Source: Prochlorococcus sp. AG-347-L17 (GTDB lineage: Bacteria > Cyanobacteriota > Cyanobacteriia > PCC-6307 > Cyanobiaceae). Taken from it: a DNA stretch of 64,000 nucleotides. The notes under the pieces are model-generated. The model did no database searches. It was not told the DNA's origin and worked only from the letters and a program-made list of their open reading frames with translations. Shown piece after piece: positions 9,788 through 20,304 of this stretch; positions within the stretch are counted from its first letter, which is position 1; the number at the start of each line of letters is the position of its first letter. Both the position numbers and the translations under genes were made by a program. The stretch lies in assembly GCA_003278925.1 (NCBI GenBank), contig QCCN01000002.1, forward strand, positions 1 to 64,000, given 5' to 3'.

Positions 9788-9814
9788 TTTCTTAAAGTTA
9801 ATTAGGTTTTGAAT

Positions 9815-10342
9815 TTAGGATTCTGATTTTTCAGAATGTTGTTGAAGTGATCTAGCAAGTCCAGAAGGTACTTCATTGATAGAGATCGCAATTTTTGTTG
9901 CAACGCCATTAAGAGCGCCAGCAATTTTTGCCATCAATACTTCTTTAGATGGAAGACTTGCAATTTCTTTTATTTCAGAATCGCTTAGAAGTCTGCCTTC
10001 AAATAAAGCTCCTTTGGTTTCGGATTTTTTGGTGTCTTTTTGAAAAGATTGGATAGCTTTTACAGCACCACCAACATCTTCTTTGATTAAGACAAAAGCA
10101 TTTGTTCCGGTCAGTAAAGATTCAAGATCGTTCCAATTACTATCTCCATCAATAGCTTTACGCATTAATGAATTTTTAGTAACTTTGCAAATGCCGTTAG
10201 TTGTTTGCAATCTAGATCGCAAATCTGACATCTCTTTGATAGTTAAACCTTTATAGTCAAGAACTACAGCCATTTCCGAGTCGTTTAATAGAGATTTAAT
10301 CTCAGTAACGATTTGTTGCTTATTCTCTAGTGTTCGGCCCAT
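9815..10342 (-). CDS. rplJ: 50S ribosomal protein L10
   Basis: 175 aa. N-terminal rRNA-binding domain ([32 protein letters not shown]) and a C-terminal helix that carries L7/L12 dimers. It anchors the stalk to 23S rRNA. In bacteria L10, with L12, also binds its own mRNA leader to repress translation; the upstream 190 nt here carry a candidate leader and a separate -10 box, so rplJL probably has its own transcription start in addition to read-through from rplA. Confidence 0.97.
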   Translation of the reverse strand: MGRTLENKQQIVTEIKSLLNDSEMAVVLDYKGLTIKEMSDLRSRLQTTNGICKVTKNSLMRKAIDGDSNWNDLESLLTGTNAFVLIKEDVGGAVKAIQSFQKDTKKSETKGALFEGRLLSDSEIKEIASLPSKEVLMAKIAGALNGVATKIAISINEVPSGLARSLQQHSEKSES

Positions 10343-10500
10343 TGATGTTTTTTGGATCGTAATTTAGGGAGAGCAGGAAATGCGGCAAAGTCCTTTTAAA
10401 GAGGCCGCTTTTATTAGATCCAAAAAGAAATAATTTAAGACGAGTCCTCGGTAGGAATTAAAAATTTAGAATAACTAAATTAACCTACTTTCTTTGGCCG
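10343..10500 (-). promoter_or_regulatory. Candidate L10 leader (autoregulatory mRNA element)
   Basis: On the minus strand upstream of rplJ, AGTAGG pairs with CCTACC around an inner hairpin (AATTTAG / CTAAATT), and CCTACC is followed at once by GAGGA, giving the CCTACCGAGGA sequence I associate with the kink-turn of bacterial L10 leaders. A second hairpin with GCGGC/GCCGC arms (10383-10408) lies closer to the ATG. Position and layout fit feedback by the L10-L12 complex. Assignment is from memory of the family pattern, without a covariance-model search. Confidence 0.55.
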
Positions 10501-10515
10501 TATTATTGCCTTTAA

Positions 10516-10521
10516 ATTATA
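10516..10521 (-). promoter_or_regulatory. Consensus -10 box of an rplJL promoter
   Basis: Minus strand reads TATAAT, preceded by TAG, between rplA and rplJ. A start about 7 nt on would place the whole L10-type leader in the transcript. No good -35 box is seen at the usual distance. Confidence 0.4.
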
Positions 10522-10531
10522 CTACAAAGCG

Positions 10532-11239
10532 TTAACCTTCAGGTTGGTAATCTTGTACAGCATTTATGTCAACTTGAACTGAAGGCCCCATTGTTGAAGT
10601 TACATAAAAAGTTTTCCAATACTTTCCCTTAGCTCCACTTGGTTTATTTTTATCAATTGATTCTTGTAAGGTTTTTAAGTTATCAAATAGATCCTCTTTT
10701 GTGAAACTTGCTTTTCCAAAGCGTACATGAACGATTCCAGCCTTATCTGCTCTAAATTCGAGCTTACCAGCTTTGAATTCTTTTATTGCATTAGCAATGT
10801 CATTAGTTACTGTACCAGCTTTAGGATTAGGCATTAAACCTCTAGGTCCTAAAACTCTTCCTAATTTTGCAACCTTTGGCATCATATCTGGAGTTGCAAT
10901 AAGTAGATCAAACTCCATATTTCCTTTATTGATGCTTTCCACTAGGTCTTCTTCTCCAAATAAATCTGCACCAGCAGCCTTAGCTTTCGATACATTCTCA
11001 CCACTTGTAATTACTGCAATTTTAATGCTTTGGCCAGTACCATGTGGCAATGCAACAGTAGTCCTTAATTGTTGATCAGTATATTTTGGATCAATACCTA
11101 AACGTATATGTGCTTCAATAGTTTCATCAAATTTTGCATTAGCATTTTCCTTGATAATACTAAGAGCTTCAAGTGGTGCGTAAATGCGATCTTCTATCTT
11201 TGTTGATAGAGCCGCCATTCTTTTGGATAGTTTTTTCAT
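10532..11239 (-). CDS. rplA: 50S ribosomal protein L1
   Basis: 235 aa, normal length. Typical stretches include the N-terminal [66 protein letters not shown] and the C-terminal [18 protein letters not shown]1 forms the mobile L1 stalk near the E-site and in many bacteria represses its own operon. It follows rplK by about 65 bp, with a small GGTTA/TAACC stem in the spacer that could form a local structure. Confidence 0.98.
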   Translation of the reverse strand: MKKLSKRMAALSTKIEDRIYAPLEALSIIKENANAKFDETIEAHIRLGIDPKYTDQQLRTTVALPHGTGQSIKIAVITSGENVSKAKAAGADLFGEEDLVESINKGNMEFDLLIATPDMMPKVAKLGRVLGPRGLMPNPKAGTVTNDIANAIKEFKAGKLEFRADKAGIVHVRFGKASFTKEDLFDNLKTLQESIDKNKPSGAKGKYWKTFYVTSTMGPSVQVDINAVQDYQPEG

Positions 11240-11305
11240 AATAATGTTGGGTGCAAACGGTTATTAACTAACCTCCCCTAAATAGTGAGAAGTTTTGTAC
11301 TGAAC

Positions 11306-11731
11306 TCAATCAGTGATAGAGACGCCCATATTACGAGCAGTACCCTCAATTACTTTCATTGCTGATTCAACACTAGAACAGTTTAGATCAGGAAGCTTAG
11401 TTTTGGCTATTTCTTCTAATTGAGCTTTACTTATATTTCCAACAGAGCCTTTTGCGGATTCACCTGATCCTTTCTCTATACCAGCTGCTTTTGTTATTAA
11501 AACGGAGGCAGGAGGCGTTTTTGTGATAAAAGTAAAGCTTCTATCTTCAAAAACAGAAATCTCGACTGGAATTACAAAACCTGCTTTATCTTGTGTCCTT
11601 GCGTTGTATTCTTTGCAAAATGCCATGATATTGACACCATGTTGTCCTAAAGCTGGGCCTACAGGAGGAGCAGGATTTGCTTTGCCTGCTTGTAGAGCAA
11701 GCTTGATAACTGCAACAATTTTTTTTGCCAT
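11306..11731 (-). CDS. rplK: 50S ribosomal protein L11
   Basis: 141 aa. Proline-rich N-terminal signature ([30 protein letters not shown]) and C-terminal rRNA-binding domain ending with the family pattern of [16 protein letters not shown]. It binds the GTPase-associated region of 23S rRNA. It lies between nusG (67 bp upstream) and rplA in the standard bacterial order. Confidence 0.98.
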   Translation of the reverse strand: MAKKIVAVIKLALQAGKANPAPPVGPALGQHGVNIMAFCKEYNARTQDKAGFVIPVEISVFEDRSFTFITKTPPASVLITKAAGIEKGSGESAKGSVGNISKAQLEEIAKTKLPDLNCSSVESAMKVIEGTARNMGVSITD

Positions 11732-11798
11732 TAGATTAGAAAATTTAAGCTGAAGTAGAAAATCATAATTTTACTCGATAAACAAGAACAATTAGAAA

Positions 11799-12410
11799 TT
11801 AATTTTGTTTATTGATTTGGGAGAATTCTAATTCTACAGGAGTCTCGCGCCCAAATATTGAAAGTAATGCTTTTAATTTATTTCTTTCTCCGGAAACTTC
11901 TATAACTTCTCCCTGGAAATCCTTGAATGGACCGCTAGTTACAATGATTCTATCTTTTTCTTCAATATCTAACTTGATTACAGCTTTTTTCTCTGATGCG
12001 CGCTTAAAGATTCTATTAACTTCTTGTCTTGATAATGGTCGAGGTTTGATATGACCTCGCGATCTTCCGCTGCCTCTACCGTCTTCAGCACCGACAAAGT
12101 TAATTACATTTGGAGTACTTTTAACAGCCATCATTGTATCTTCATCTAAAATCATTCTTACGAGGACATAACCTGGGAAAACTTTTTCTTCAGTAGTTTG
12201 TCTGCTTCCATCTTTTTTTAATTTAATTCCTGGAGTTTGGGGAATTTCAATTTCAATGATTCTATTATTAACACCTAAAGTTACTGATCTCTGCTCAAGA
12301 GTCGCTTTTACTTTTTTTTCACAGCTTGATGCTACTTGAACTGCATACCATCTTGCGATGCTTGTATTTGCTTTTGAAGAAGCAAGGTTTGTAGTTAATT
12401 CATTACTCAT
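11799..12410 (-). CDS. nusG: Transcription termination/antitermination factor NusG
   Basis: 203 aa. NGN domain (RWYAVQVASSCEKKVKATLEQR, FPGYVLVRM) followed by a C-terminal KOW domain (VTSGPFKDFQGEVIEVSGERNKLKALLSIFGRETPVELEFSQI). NusG binds the RNA polymerase clamp and links transcription to ribosomes or Rho. An N-terminal extension of about 17 residues, rich in Ser/Thr/Asn, precedes the NGN core. Downstream of secE by about 50 bp in the conserved operon. Confidence 0.96.
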   Translation of the reverse strand: MSNELTTNLASSKANTSIARWYAVQVASSCEKKVKATLEQRSVTLGVNNRIIEIEIPQTPGIKLKKDGSRQTTEEKVFPGYVLVRMILDEDTMMAVKSTPNVINFVGAEDGRGSGRSRGHIKPRPLSRQEVNRIFKRASEKKAVIKLDIEEKDRIIVTSGPFKDFQGEVIEVSGERNKLKALLSIFGRETPVELEFSQINKQN

Positions 12411-12461
12411 TTTTCTGGAAGCTTAATTAAGATCTTTATAAATGGATATTCGGGAAATAAT

Positions 12462-12704
12462 TCAACCAAAAATTTGCGAGGCTGCCCACCCATAGAATCT
12501 GCTAACAGAGGCAATGGCTGCAGCAGAAAAAGATACCATAATTATAACTGCTACTGATTCGCTAAAAAGTTGTTGTTTGTTAGGCCACACGACAAGTTTA
12601 AGCTCATCGTAGGTAGATCTAAAAAAATTATTCTTTTTTTTAGGCTCTTCAACTTCAGGAGAATCCTTTTTAAGAGGTTCTTTATTAGTAGTAGGACTTG
12701 TCAC
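12462..12704 (-). CDS. secE: Preprotein translocase subunit SecE
   Basis: 80 aa. A charged N-terminal ~25 residues, then the SecE signature FFRSTYDELKLVVWPNKQQL and one transmembrane helix (about residues 50-70, VAVIIMVSFSAAAIA). The single-span form is normal for cyanobacteria. It clamps SecY in the translocon at both plasma and thylakoid membranes. First gene of the secE-nusG-rplKAJL run; 61 bp downstream of the ClpB2-like gene, so the operon promoter is either in that gap or in the clp gene. Confidence 0.92.
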   Translation of the reverse strand: MTSPTTNKEPLKKDSPEVEEPKKKNNFFRSTYDELKLVVWPNKQQLFSESVAVIIMVSFSAAAIASVSRFYGWAASQIFG

Positions 12705-12765
12705 AAAATTTGTTTGGAATTAAGCATTATGCTTTAGTTTTTATTTTAGCTTATTGATTTACTCC

Positions 12766-15531
12766 TCAGCTAGGTTTGAAAACGATCTCATTTTTTTTAG
12801 CAGGATTAAGTTTAATTGTTATATTTTTTTTATTTTTGAAGTTATCCTCTAAAAGTTTTGCAGCCAAGGGATTTTCTATTTGTCTTCTAAGTTCCCTGCT
12901 AAGTGGCCTAGCACCATATTCAGGTTCGTAAGAATCGTTTGCAATTTTGTCGATAACTTTTTTGTCTATAGCGATATTTATTTTCTGCTCAAGTAGCAGG
13001 TTCTTTAAATCTTCTGTTTGTAGAATGATTATTTTTTGAAGTTCATCAATAGATAATGGATCAAACTTTACTACTTCGTCAATTCTATTTAAAAATTCAG
13101 GTCTAAAAATTGAAGACAATGCATTACTAATTAAATCATCTAGAATTTGTTGATCTTTTTCTAACTTTCCCTCACTTTTAGAAATCTTTTGCGAATACTC
13201 CAGTATAGATTTACCAGCTAGGTTACTTGTCATAATGATTACCGTATTTTTGAAATCTACGGTCCTTCCTTGGGAGTCCGTTAATCTTCCTTCATCTAAG
13301 ACTTGCAAAAGGATATTAAATACTTCTGCATGTGCTTTTTCTATCTCATCAAGAAGTATTACTGAATAGGGTTTACTTCTTACAGCTTCAGTTAATTGAC
13401 CTCCCTCTTCATAACCAACATAACCTGGGGGAGCTCCTAAAAGTCTTGCTACGGCATTTCTCTCCATATATTCACTCATGTCTAATCTTAAAAGTGCGTC
13501 TTCTTCATCAAATAAAGCTGTTGCAAGAGATTTTGCTAATTCTGTTTTACCAACACCAGTAGGTCCCATAAATAAAAAAGATCCAATAGGTCTTTTGGGA
13601 CTTTTCATGCCAACTCGAGCTCTTCTAATTGCAGCAGAAACAGCTTCTATAGCTTTTTCTTGTCCAATAACTTTTTCACTTAGTTCTTTTTCTAGATTGA
13701 CTAATTTTTTACGTTCATTTGAAACTACTTTAGAAATTGGAATTCCTGTGATTTTTGATATAACATCTGCAATATCATCAGGTTCAACTTGATATTTAAA
13801 AGGGAAATTTCTATTTTTCTTTATTTTATTAAAGTTCTCTTCAACTTTTTGTATGTCATTCACTATTTCACTTAACTCTTCTTCAAGCTTTTCTAAATAA
13901 TCTAGATCATTTTCAATTTCTCGATTTGATTTATCTTTAATTTGTTTGGTTAGCTTATCTTCTTCTTTCATTAAAATAGATAATTCCTCCATTTCTTCAC
14001 GTAAATTGTTCCAATTTTCCAAAAGAACGTTCAATTTTGCCTCTGATTGTTGTCTATTATTCAATAGTTTTTCTTGAGCTTCGACATTTTCTCCTTGCAA
14101 ATTATTCAATTTTTCATCAATAGTATTAAGTTTGTTTTCTTGTTGGAGAATGATTTGAGGCACATTATTAGACTCGATTTTTAACTGTGCAGCTGCTTCA
14201 TCAATTAAATCTATTGCACTATCAGGGAGACATTTATCGCTGATGTATCTATCGGCCAATTTTGCAGAATAGTTTACAGCCTCTTCAGAAATTTTTATGC
14301 CATGATGTAATTCATATTTCTTTTTGATCCCTTGTAATATTTTTACGCTTAATTCTACTGAAGGTTCATTAACAGCTATCTTTTGAAAGCAATTATTTAA
14401 TGCTTGATCTTTTTCAATAGTTTCACGAAATTTCTCAGGTGTTGTTGTACCGATACATCTAAGTTCTCCTTCAGCTAGTAAAGGTTTTAAGATATTACTG
14501 ATGTCGGTAGAAGATCTGTCAGAACTTAATATTGAGTGAATTTCATCAATAAAAAGAATCATTCCTTGGTTTGGATTATTTAGTTCCTGCATTATTAAGC
14601 TTAGTCTTTCCTCTAGTTGACCTCTAAATTTGGTCCCAGAAACTAATGCACCTAAGTCAAGTGAAATAATTTTTAAGTCCTTTAAAGTATCAGGAACTTT
14701 TTTGTCTACAATTAATTGAGCAAGTAATTTTGCAATTGAGGTTTTACCAACTCCAGGATTGCCAATAAGTATAGGGTTATTTTTGTTTCTTCTGCAGAGT
14801 ACCCTCATTAAATTATTGAGCTCATTTTCTCTTCCTAAAACAGGATCCAGTAAGCCTTTTTTAGCTGATCCTGTTAAATCTTTTCCATAAATTGAAAGAA
14901 CAGTTTCATCTTTTCCAACTTGTTTTTTGGTTTCAATGTGAAGTTCACTTTTCGGTAATGGAACAATAGCTTTTTTAAATTTTTCTTCTTTTACAAGAGT
15001 CTCTTCAGTCTCGTTGTTTGATTCGAAATTAGATTGATTATTTATTTCAATTACATTCCCATAATTAAAAGAATCTTTTGATTTATTAATATTTGGGTAA
15101 AACTTTAATTCTTCCTCTAATTTTTCCATGGAAAGATTTCCTTCTTCAAAAACATAATTTCCAATTCTTAAATCTCTTCCAAGAGCAATTAGTAAATGAG
15201 GGATTTCTATTAATCTCGATCCCCATTGAGTTTTAATCTGATTCGCGTTATCTAATAAAATTTCTAAATCTTCTCCGATAGTGAAAATATCTGACTCATT
15301 TGTTGGTGTCTCTTCTAAAAAATCTTCTGTTATGTCTAAAACTGTATCTTGGTCGATTGATAATTTTTCAATGAAGGCAAAGAATTCACTTGATGAGAAC
15401 AATGTATGAATTATGTGTTCAATATTAAATTCGCTATGATCCCATTTTTTTGCGGTTTCTTCCCCTAATAAAAGAAGATTCCAACTAATATCGCTAAATA
15501 GTTCAGGACTGGATGTAAGTGTTTCTCTCAT
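12766..15531 (-). CDS. clpB2: ClpB2-like Hsp100 disaggregase ATPase
   Basis: 921 aa. Order: divergent N-domain, a linker, NBD1 with Walker A GNPGVGKT (about residue 257) and Walker B ILFIDE (about 325), a long coiled-coil middle domain (about 455-560) that identifies ClpB rather than ClpC, then NBD2 with Walker A GPTGVGKT, Walker B VILLDE, pore loop PGYVGYEEGG and C-terminal YEPEYGARPLSRELRRQIE. There is no ClpP-binding (I/L)GF loop that I can see, consistent with a disaggregase. In NBD1 the usual ALERRFQ arginine-finger segment reads ALNNCFQ, so both arginines are replaced. Cyanobacteria commonly have a canonical ClpB plus a second, essential ClpB2; this fits the second. Confidence 0.85.
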   Translation of the reverse strand: MRETLTSSPELFSDISWNLLLLGEETAKKWDHSEFNIEHIIHTLFSSSEFFAFIEKLSIDQDTVLDITEDFLEETPTNESDIFTIGEDLEILLDNANQIKTQWGSRLIEIPHLLIALGRDLRIGNYVFEEGNLSMEKLEEELKFYPNINKSKDSFNYGNVIEINNQSNFESNNETEETLVKEEKFKKAIVPLPKSELHIETKKQVGKDETVLSIYGKDLTGSAKKGLLDPVLGRENELNNLMRVLCRRNKNNPILIGNPGVGKTSIAKLLAQLIVDKKVPDTLKDLKIISLDLGALVSGTKFRGQLEERLSLIMQELNNPNQGMILFIDEIHSILSSDRSSTDISNILKPLLAEGELRCIGTTTPEKFRETIEKDQALNNCFQKIAVNEPSVELSVKILQGIKKKYELHHGIKISEEAVNYSAKLADRYISDKCLPDSAIDLIDEAAAQLKIESNNVPQIILQQENKLNTIDEKLNNLQGENVEAQEKLLNNRQQSEAKLNVLLENWNNLREEMEELSILMKEEDKLTKQIKDKSNREIENDLDYLEKLEEELSEIVNDIQKVEENFNKIKKNRNFPFKYQVEPDDIADVISKITGIPISKVVSNERKKLVNLEKELSEKVIGQEKAIEAVSAAIRRARVGMKSPKRPIGSFLFMGPTGVGKTELAKSLATALFDEEDALLRLDMSEYMERNAVARLLGAPPGYVGYEEGGQLTEAVRSKPYSVILLDEIEKAHAEVFNILLQVLDEGRLTDSQGRTVDFKNTVIIMTSNLAGKSILEYSQKISKSEGKLEKDQQILDDLISNALSSIFRPEFLNRIDEVVKFDPLSIDELQKIIILQTEDLKNLLLEQKINIAIDKKVIDKIANDSYEPEYGARPLSRELRRQIENPLAAKLLEDNFKNKKNITIKLNPAKKNEIVFKPS

Positions 15532-15597
15532 AAACTATAAAAACTATAGTTGATTATTAATTAATATTCTAAATAAGAACTGCATTAATAATCATCC

Positions 15598-15635
15598 AAT
15601 AATTTTCAAATTGTAAGATGAATTTGAAAATTATT
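15598..15635. repeat. Perfect 15-bp inverted repeat between clpB2 and eno
   Basis: AATAATTTTCAAATT and its exact reverse complement, separated by 8 nt (GTAAGATG). It is in the 263 bp divergent intergenic region, about 65 bp from the clpB2 start and 160 bp from eno. It lacks a U-tail and is upstream of both genes, so it is not a terminator for either. It could be an operator, or a hairpin in the eno or clpB2 leader. The rest of this intergenic stretch is AT-rich with no other clear feature. Confidence 0.5.
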
Positions 15636-15791
15636 TAGATGAGAGGATTTGAGGGGACTTTAGAATCAAAAAAAACGTTAAATAACATCCAAGCCCTTAT
15701 AAAATTAAAAAATTATAGTTGGTTAACAAATATATTTCAGATATTAGCCAAATAGTTCAGCTATTAATAGGATTTAAATAGTAATAATTAA

Positions 15792-17087
<1,296 letters not shown>

Positions 17088-17092
17088 TTTTT

Positions 17093-18760
17093 TTAGCGCT
17101 TAAGTTTTTCTAAACGTGAGCCTTTTCTCATACTTAATTGGCACTTTATCCAATCAATACTTATTGGTAGTGCAAAAAAAAGTGGCAACAATGCAAAATT
17201 ATTTTGTTTATTGGTTACAAGTAAAGCAGATGCAATTGATAAGCTTCCTATGAGAATTGAATGACCTAAAGTTTTTTGAGCCGTAAACATTTTTTTGAAT
17301 TGCCTATCAGACTCTCCCATTCTTATTTGCAATTGTAAATCGCCCTGTTCTAATCTTTCTAAACTTTCATCTATTCTTTTGGGAATTCCAACAGCTTTCG
17401 ATCCTAGTTCACCTACTTGCCTTCCAAATTGGTTAATTAAATCGTTGGGACTTTGATTATTTGAAGTCATAAGTTCTATTAAATAAGGCTTGGTAACTGA
17501 TACAAGGTTAAACCCTGGATCAAGCATTCTACCAACTCCTTCAAAAGTTGATAAAGCTCTCATCACAAAGATTAAATCTACTGGCAGTTGAAATGGCGTT
17601 TCATAAACCAGTTCGTATAAATCTCCAGATAATTTTTCAATAATATTAGGACTAAATGGAGGAGTTAAGGCTTCTTTAAGCATCAATCTGACTAATCTTC
17701 TGACTGGTCCTACATCAATATCTTTTGAAATTAGCCCAGCTTGTTGTAATTGACTAACAAGTGATGAGGCGTCTCTAAGAGCAGCAGCCTTAACCATCCC
17801 CCCTAATCTTGTTTGAAGGTTATTTGAGATGTTCCCCATCATTCCAAAATCATAAAAAATCAATTTACCTTCACTTGAAACTGCTAGATTCCCTGGATGA
17901 GGATCTGCATGAAAAAAACCGTAATTTACTAATTGTTTTAAGTAGCTGATTGCACCTATCTCTGCAATTTTAGATAAATCAAATTCTTGTGATTTTAATT
18001 TTTCTAAATCGCTTATTTTTGTCCCTTCTACATAACTTAAACAAAGCACTTTTTCACTGCTCATATCCCAAATTACTTCAGGAACTTCAACATTTTCATC
18101 ATCAAGAAATTGCTGCCTAAATCTTGCTGCATATTGCGCTTCGCAATTAAAATCAAGTTCTTTCATAAGAACTTTCCTACACTCTTTAGCAATCTCAACC
18201 CAGTTTCTACCTCGACTCCAATTCTTATTTTTCTGCAATAATCCTGCTATTTGCTGCATTATGCCCAAATCGATAATAAACAATTCTTTTAAATTGGGTC
18301 TTTGAACTTTAAAAACTACTTTCTTACCATCTTTTAAAGTCGCTCTATGAACCTGAGCTAGTGATGCTGATCCAACCGGATCGCAAATTATTTGATCTAT
18401 TTCATTAAACTTAGACCCTAGTTCATTTCTTATAGTCTCTTCAACTTGTGCAAATGAAAAATTAGGTACTTGATCCTGCAATTTAGACAATTCCTGTATC
18501 CAGGTATTAGGAATTAAATCAGGTCTCGCTGATAATAATTGTCCAATTTTAATAAATGCTGAACCAAGCTCTATTAATTGATTAGTAAACCACCTAGCTC
18601 TTTTAATTTGGACCCTACTTTTTTCATTGTTCTTGGTTTGGATAATTGTAAATCTAATATTATCTATCCATAAATTTAATAAGAGCGAAATCAGAGTTAT
18701 CCAAATAAGAAAGGACCTCTTCAATTTTTTTAAACGATAATGAAGAACGTGATAACTCAT
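17093..18760 (-). CDS. ABC1/AarF/UbiB-family atypical kinase
   Basis: 555 aa. Family motifs: KxGQ-type AFIKIGQLLSARPDL, the Ala-rich-loop equivalent VGSASLAQVHRATL, Lys in VFKVQRPNL, catalytic HADPHPGNL and YDFGMMG. Two hydrophobic stretches near the C-terminus and one near the N-terminus (ISLLLNLWI) suggest membrane association. In bacteria and plastids these proteins support quinone and prenyl-lipid metabolism by ATP-dependent lipid or lipid-intermediate handling; cyanobacterial genomes hold several, and I cannot tell which paralogue this is. The 105-aa gene upstream overlaps its start by 4 bp, so the two are probably coupled. Confidence 0.88.
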   Translation of the reverse strand: MSYHVLHYRLKKLKRSFLIWITLISLLLNLWIDNIRFTIIQTKNNEKSRVQIKRARWFTNQLIELGSAFIKIGQLLSARPDLIPNTWIQELSKLQDQVPNFSFAQVEETIRNELGSKFNEIDQIICDPVGSASLAQVHRATLKDGKKVVFKVQRPNLKELFIIDLGIMQQIAGLLQKNKNWSRGRNWVEIAKECRKVLMKELDFNCEAQYAARFRQQFLDDENVEVPEVIWDMSSEKVLCLSYVEGTKISDLEKLKSQEFDLSKIAEIGAISYLKQLVNYGFFHADPHPGNLAVSSEGKLIFYDFGMMGNISNNLQTRLGGMVKAAALRDASSLVSQLQQAGLISKDIDVGPVRRLVRLMLKEALTPPFSPNIIEKLSGDLYELVYETPFQLPVDLIFVMRALSTFEGVGRMLDPGFNLVSVTKPYLIELMTSNNQSPNDLINQFGRQVGELGSKAVGIPKRIDESLERLEQGDLQLQIRMGESDRQFKKMFTAQKTLGHSILIGSLSIASALLVTNKQNNFALLPLFFALPISIDWIKCQLSMRKGSRLEKLKR

Positions 18761-19074
18761 TTAATTTGATTATTTATAGTTTTATTAAAGAGATCAATTT
18801 GCTTATTGATACCTTCAATTTCATTTAAAGCTTTTTTTATTTTGGGATCTTGATAAGTATTTGTAGACTCATTTTCTTCAATATTCTCTGCTTTTTCTAG
18901 TCTTGATGCTTCTTCGATGATGGATTCTTTTAAACTATCAAATTCTTTTTTGAGAATTTCAGGAGCATCCTGAGCAATATGTGTTGCTTCTTCAATTTTT
19001 TCAACCAATATTTCGTTTAATTTTTCGGTTACTTTCTTAATGGCAGCTTTTAAAAGGTAATCAGAGTTGGTCAT
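18757..19074 (-). CDS. Small acidic helical protein upstream of the ABC1 kinase
   Basis: 105 aa, not recognised. It is almost wholly predicted helix, rich in Glu/Lys/Ile (KKVTEKLNEILVEKIEEATHIAQ), with coiled-coil-like spacing and no cysteines or membrane segment. The 4 bp overlap with the kinase start implies translational coupling and possibly a physical or regulatory partner, although this is inference from gene order alone. Promoter presumably within the 250 bp gap to trxB. Confidence 0.65.
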   Translation of the reverse strand: MTNSDYLLKAAIKKVTEKLNEILVEKIEEATHIAQDAPEILKKEFDSLKESIIEEASRLEKAENIEENESTNTYQDPKIKKALNEIEGINKQIDLFNKTINNQIK

Positions 19075-19326
19075 GAAAAATATAATGTTTCAACGGCAAT
19101 TGATTTTTCGATATGATCTAATAATAGATCAATACAGAACGTTTCACGTAACTGATCATTTTGATAATTAATTTTTTATGTTTTTCCTATGTAAGTTTGT
19201 TTCTATATTAAGCTTTTTTCTCTTTTTTCTTTTAACTTATATTTATATAAAGGTTCAGGTATTTACTTTAAAAATATCTTCTAACCAAGAACTCATCTAA
19301 TTAACTACAAAAGGAGTTTTTAAAAA

Positions 19327-20283
19327 TTGGAAATCATTGAGTCAGATGTAGTTATTATCGGAGGAGGCCCGGCCGGATGTACTTGCGCACTTTATACATC
19401 TCGTTCAAATTTAAAGACAGTAATTTTAGATAAAAATCCATCTGTTGGCGCCTTAGCAATAACTCATCAAATAGCTAATTATCCAGGGGTTCCTGTTGAT
19501 ATAAGTGGAGAAAAATTACTTACCCTAATGAGAGAACAGGCTGTGCAATACGGCACAGATTATAGAAGAGCGCAAGTGTTTGGAATAGACGCTAGTGGAG
19601 AATGGAAAATGGTTTACACGCCCGAAGGCACTTTTAAAGCTAAAGCACTCGTACTTGCAAGTGGAGCCATGGGTAGGCCTGCATCATTTAAGGGAGAAGC
19701 GGATTTTCTTGGTAAAGGAGTAAGTTATTGTGCTACATGTGATGGGGCTTTTTATAAAAATAGAGAGGTTGCCGTTGTTGGAGTAAACAAGGAGGCAATT
19801 GAAGAGGCAACTGTTCTAACTAAATTCGCATCAACCGTGCATTGGATTACATCAAGTGATCCTAAATCAGATAACGAAGAAGCTATGGAATTGATGGATA
19901 ATTCAAATATAAAACATTGGAGTAGAACAAGATTATTAGAAATATTGGGAGATGATATGGGAGTTAATGGGGTCGTTGTAAAAAATAAGCAAGAGGAAAA
20001 TCCAATCAATTTAAATTTAGATGGAGTGTTTGTCTATATGAGTGGTTCGAAGCCGATTACTGATTTTTTAGGGGATCAAATTGCTTTAAAAGAAGACGGA
20101 GGAGTTATTGTGGATGACTTTATGTCTACAAATTCTGATGGAGTATGGGCTATTGGAGATATAAGAAACACACCATTTAAGCAAGCCGTAGTTGCAGCTT
20201 CTGACGGATGTATTGCTGCAATGTCAATTGATAGATATTTAAATAGTAGAAAAAATATTAGAGTGGATTGGATTCATTCTTAA
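19327..20283 (+). CDS. trxB: Thioredoxin reductase-like flavoprotein lacking NADPH motifs
   Basis: 318 aa, TTG start with AAAGGAG about 10 nt upstream. FAD-binding GGGPAG (residues 12-17), the redox CATC (135-138) and the C-terminal FAD motif GVWAIGDIR are intact. However, the second Rossmann loop, usually GGGDSAxEEA, reads GVNKEAIEEA (152-161), and the HRRDxFRA 2'-phosphate site is WITSSDPKS (173-181), so NADPH binding looks lost. The tail ends VDWIHS, an aromatic extension. This matches what I recall of pyridine-nucleotide-independent reductases (ferredoxin-linked FFTR of clostridia, deeply rooted DTR of cyanobacteria). It probably reduces thioredoxin or an unknown dithiol using another donor. 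It converges on sbtB with a 21 bp gap. Confidence 0.85.
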   Translation: MEIIESDVVIIGGGPAGCTCALYTSRSNLKTVILDKNPSVGALAITHQIANYPGVPVDISGEKLLTLMREQAVQYGTDYRRAQVFGIDASGEWKMVYTPEGTFKAKALVLASGAMGRPASFKGEADFLGKGVSYCATCDGAFYKNREVAVVGVNKEAIEEATVLTKFASTVHWITSSDPKSDNEEAMELMDNSNIKHWSRTRLLEILGDDMGVNGVVVKNKQEENPINLNLDGVFVYMSGSKPITDFLGDQIALKEDGGVIVDDFMSTNSDGVWAIGDIRNTPFKQAVVAASDGCIAAMSIDRYLNSRKNIRVDWIHS

Positions 20284-20304
20284 ATAAAATATTCCTTCTT
20301 TGAT

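Noticed and set aside
9384..9812. 142-codon plus-strand frame opposite rplL
   Set aside because: Mirror frame of the Ala/Gly-rich L7/L12 sequence (poly Ala/Ser/Pro), with no start signal.
10383..10408. GCGGC/GCCGC hairpin as an intrinsic terminator before rplJ
   Set aside because: No U-run follows on the minus strand; better taken as part of the rplJ leader.
19178..19300. 40-codon plus-strand frame with a hydrophobic start, ahead of trxB
   Set aside because: No ribosome-binding site and poly-Phe/Leu sequence expected from T-rich DNA; not supported as a gene.
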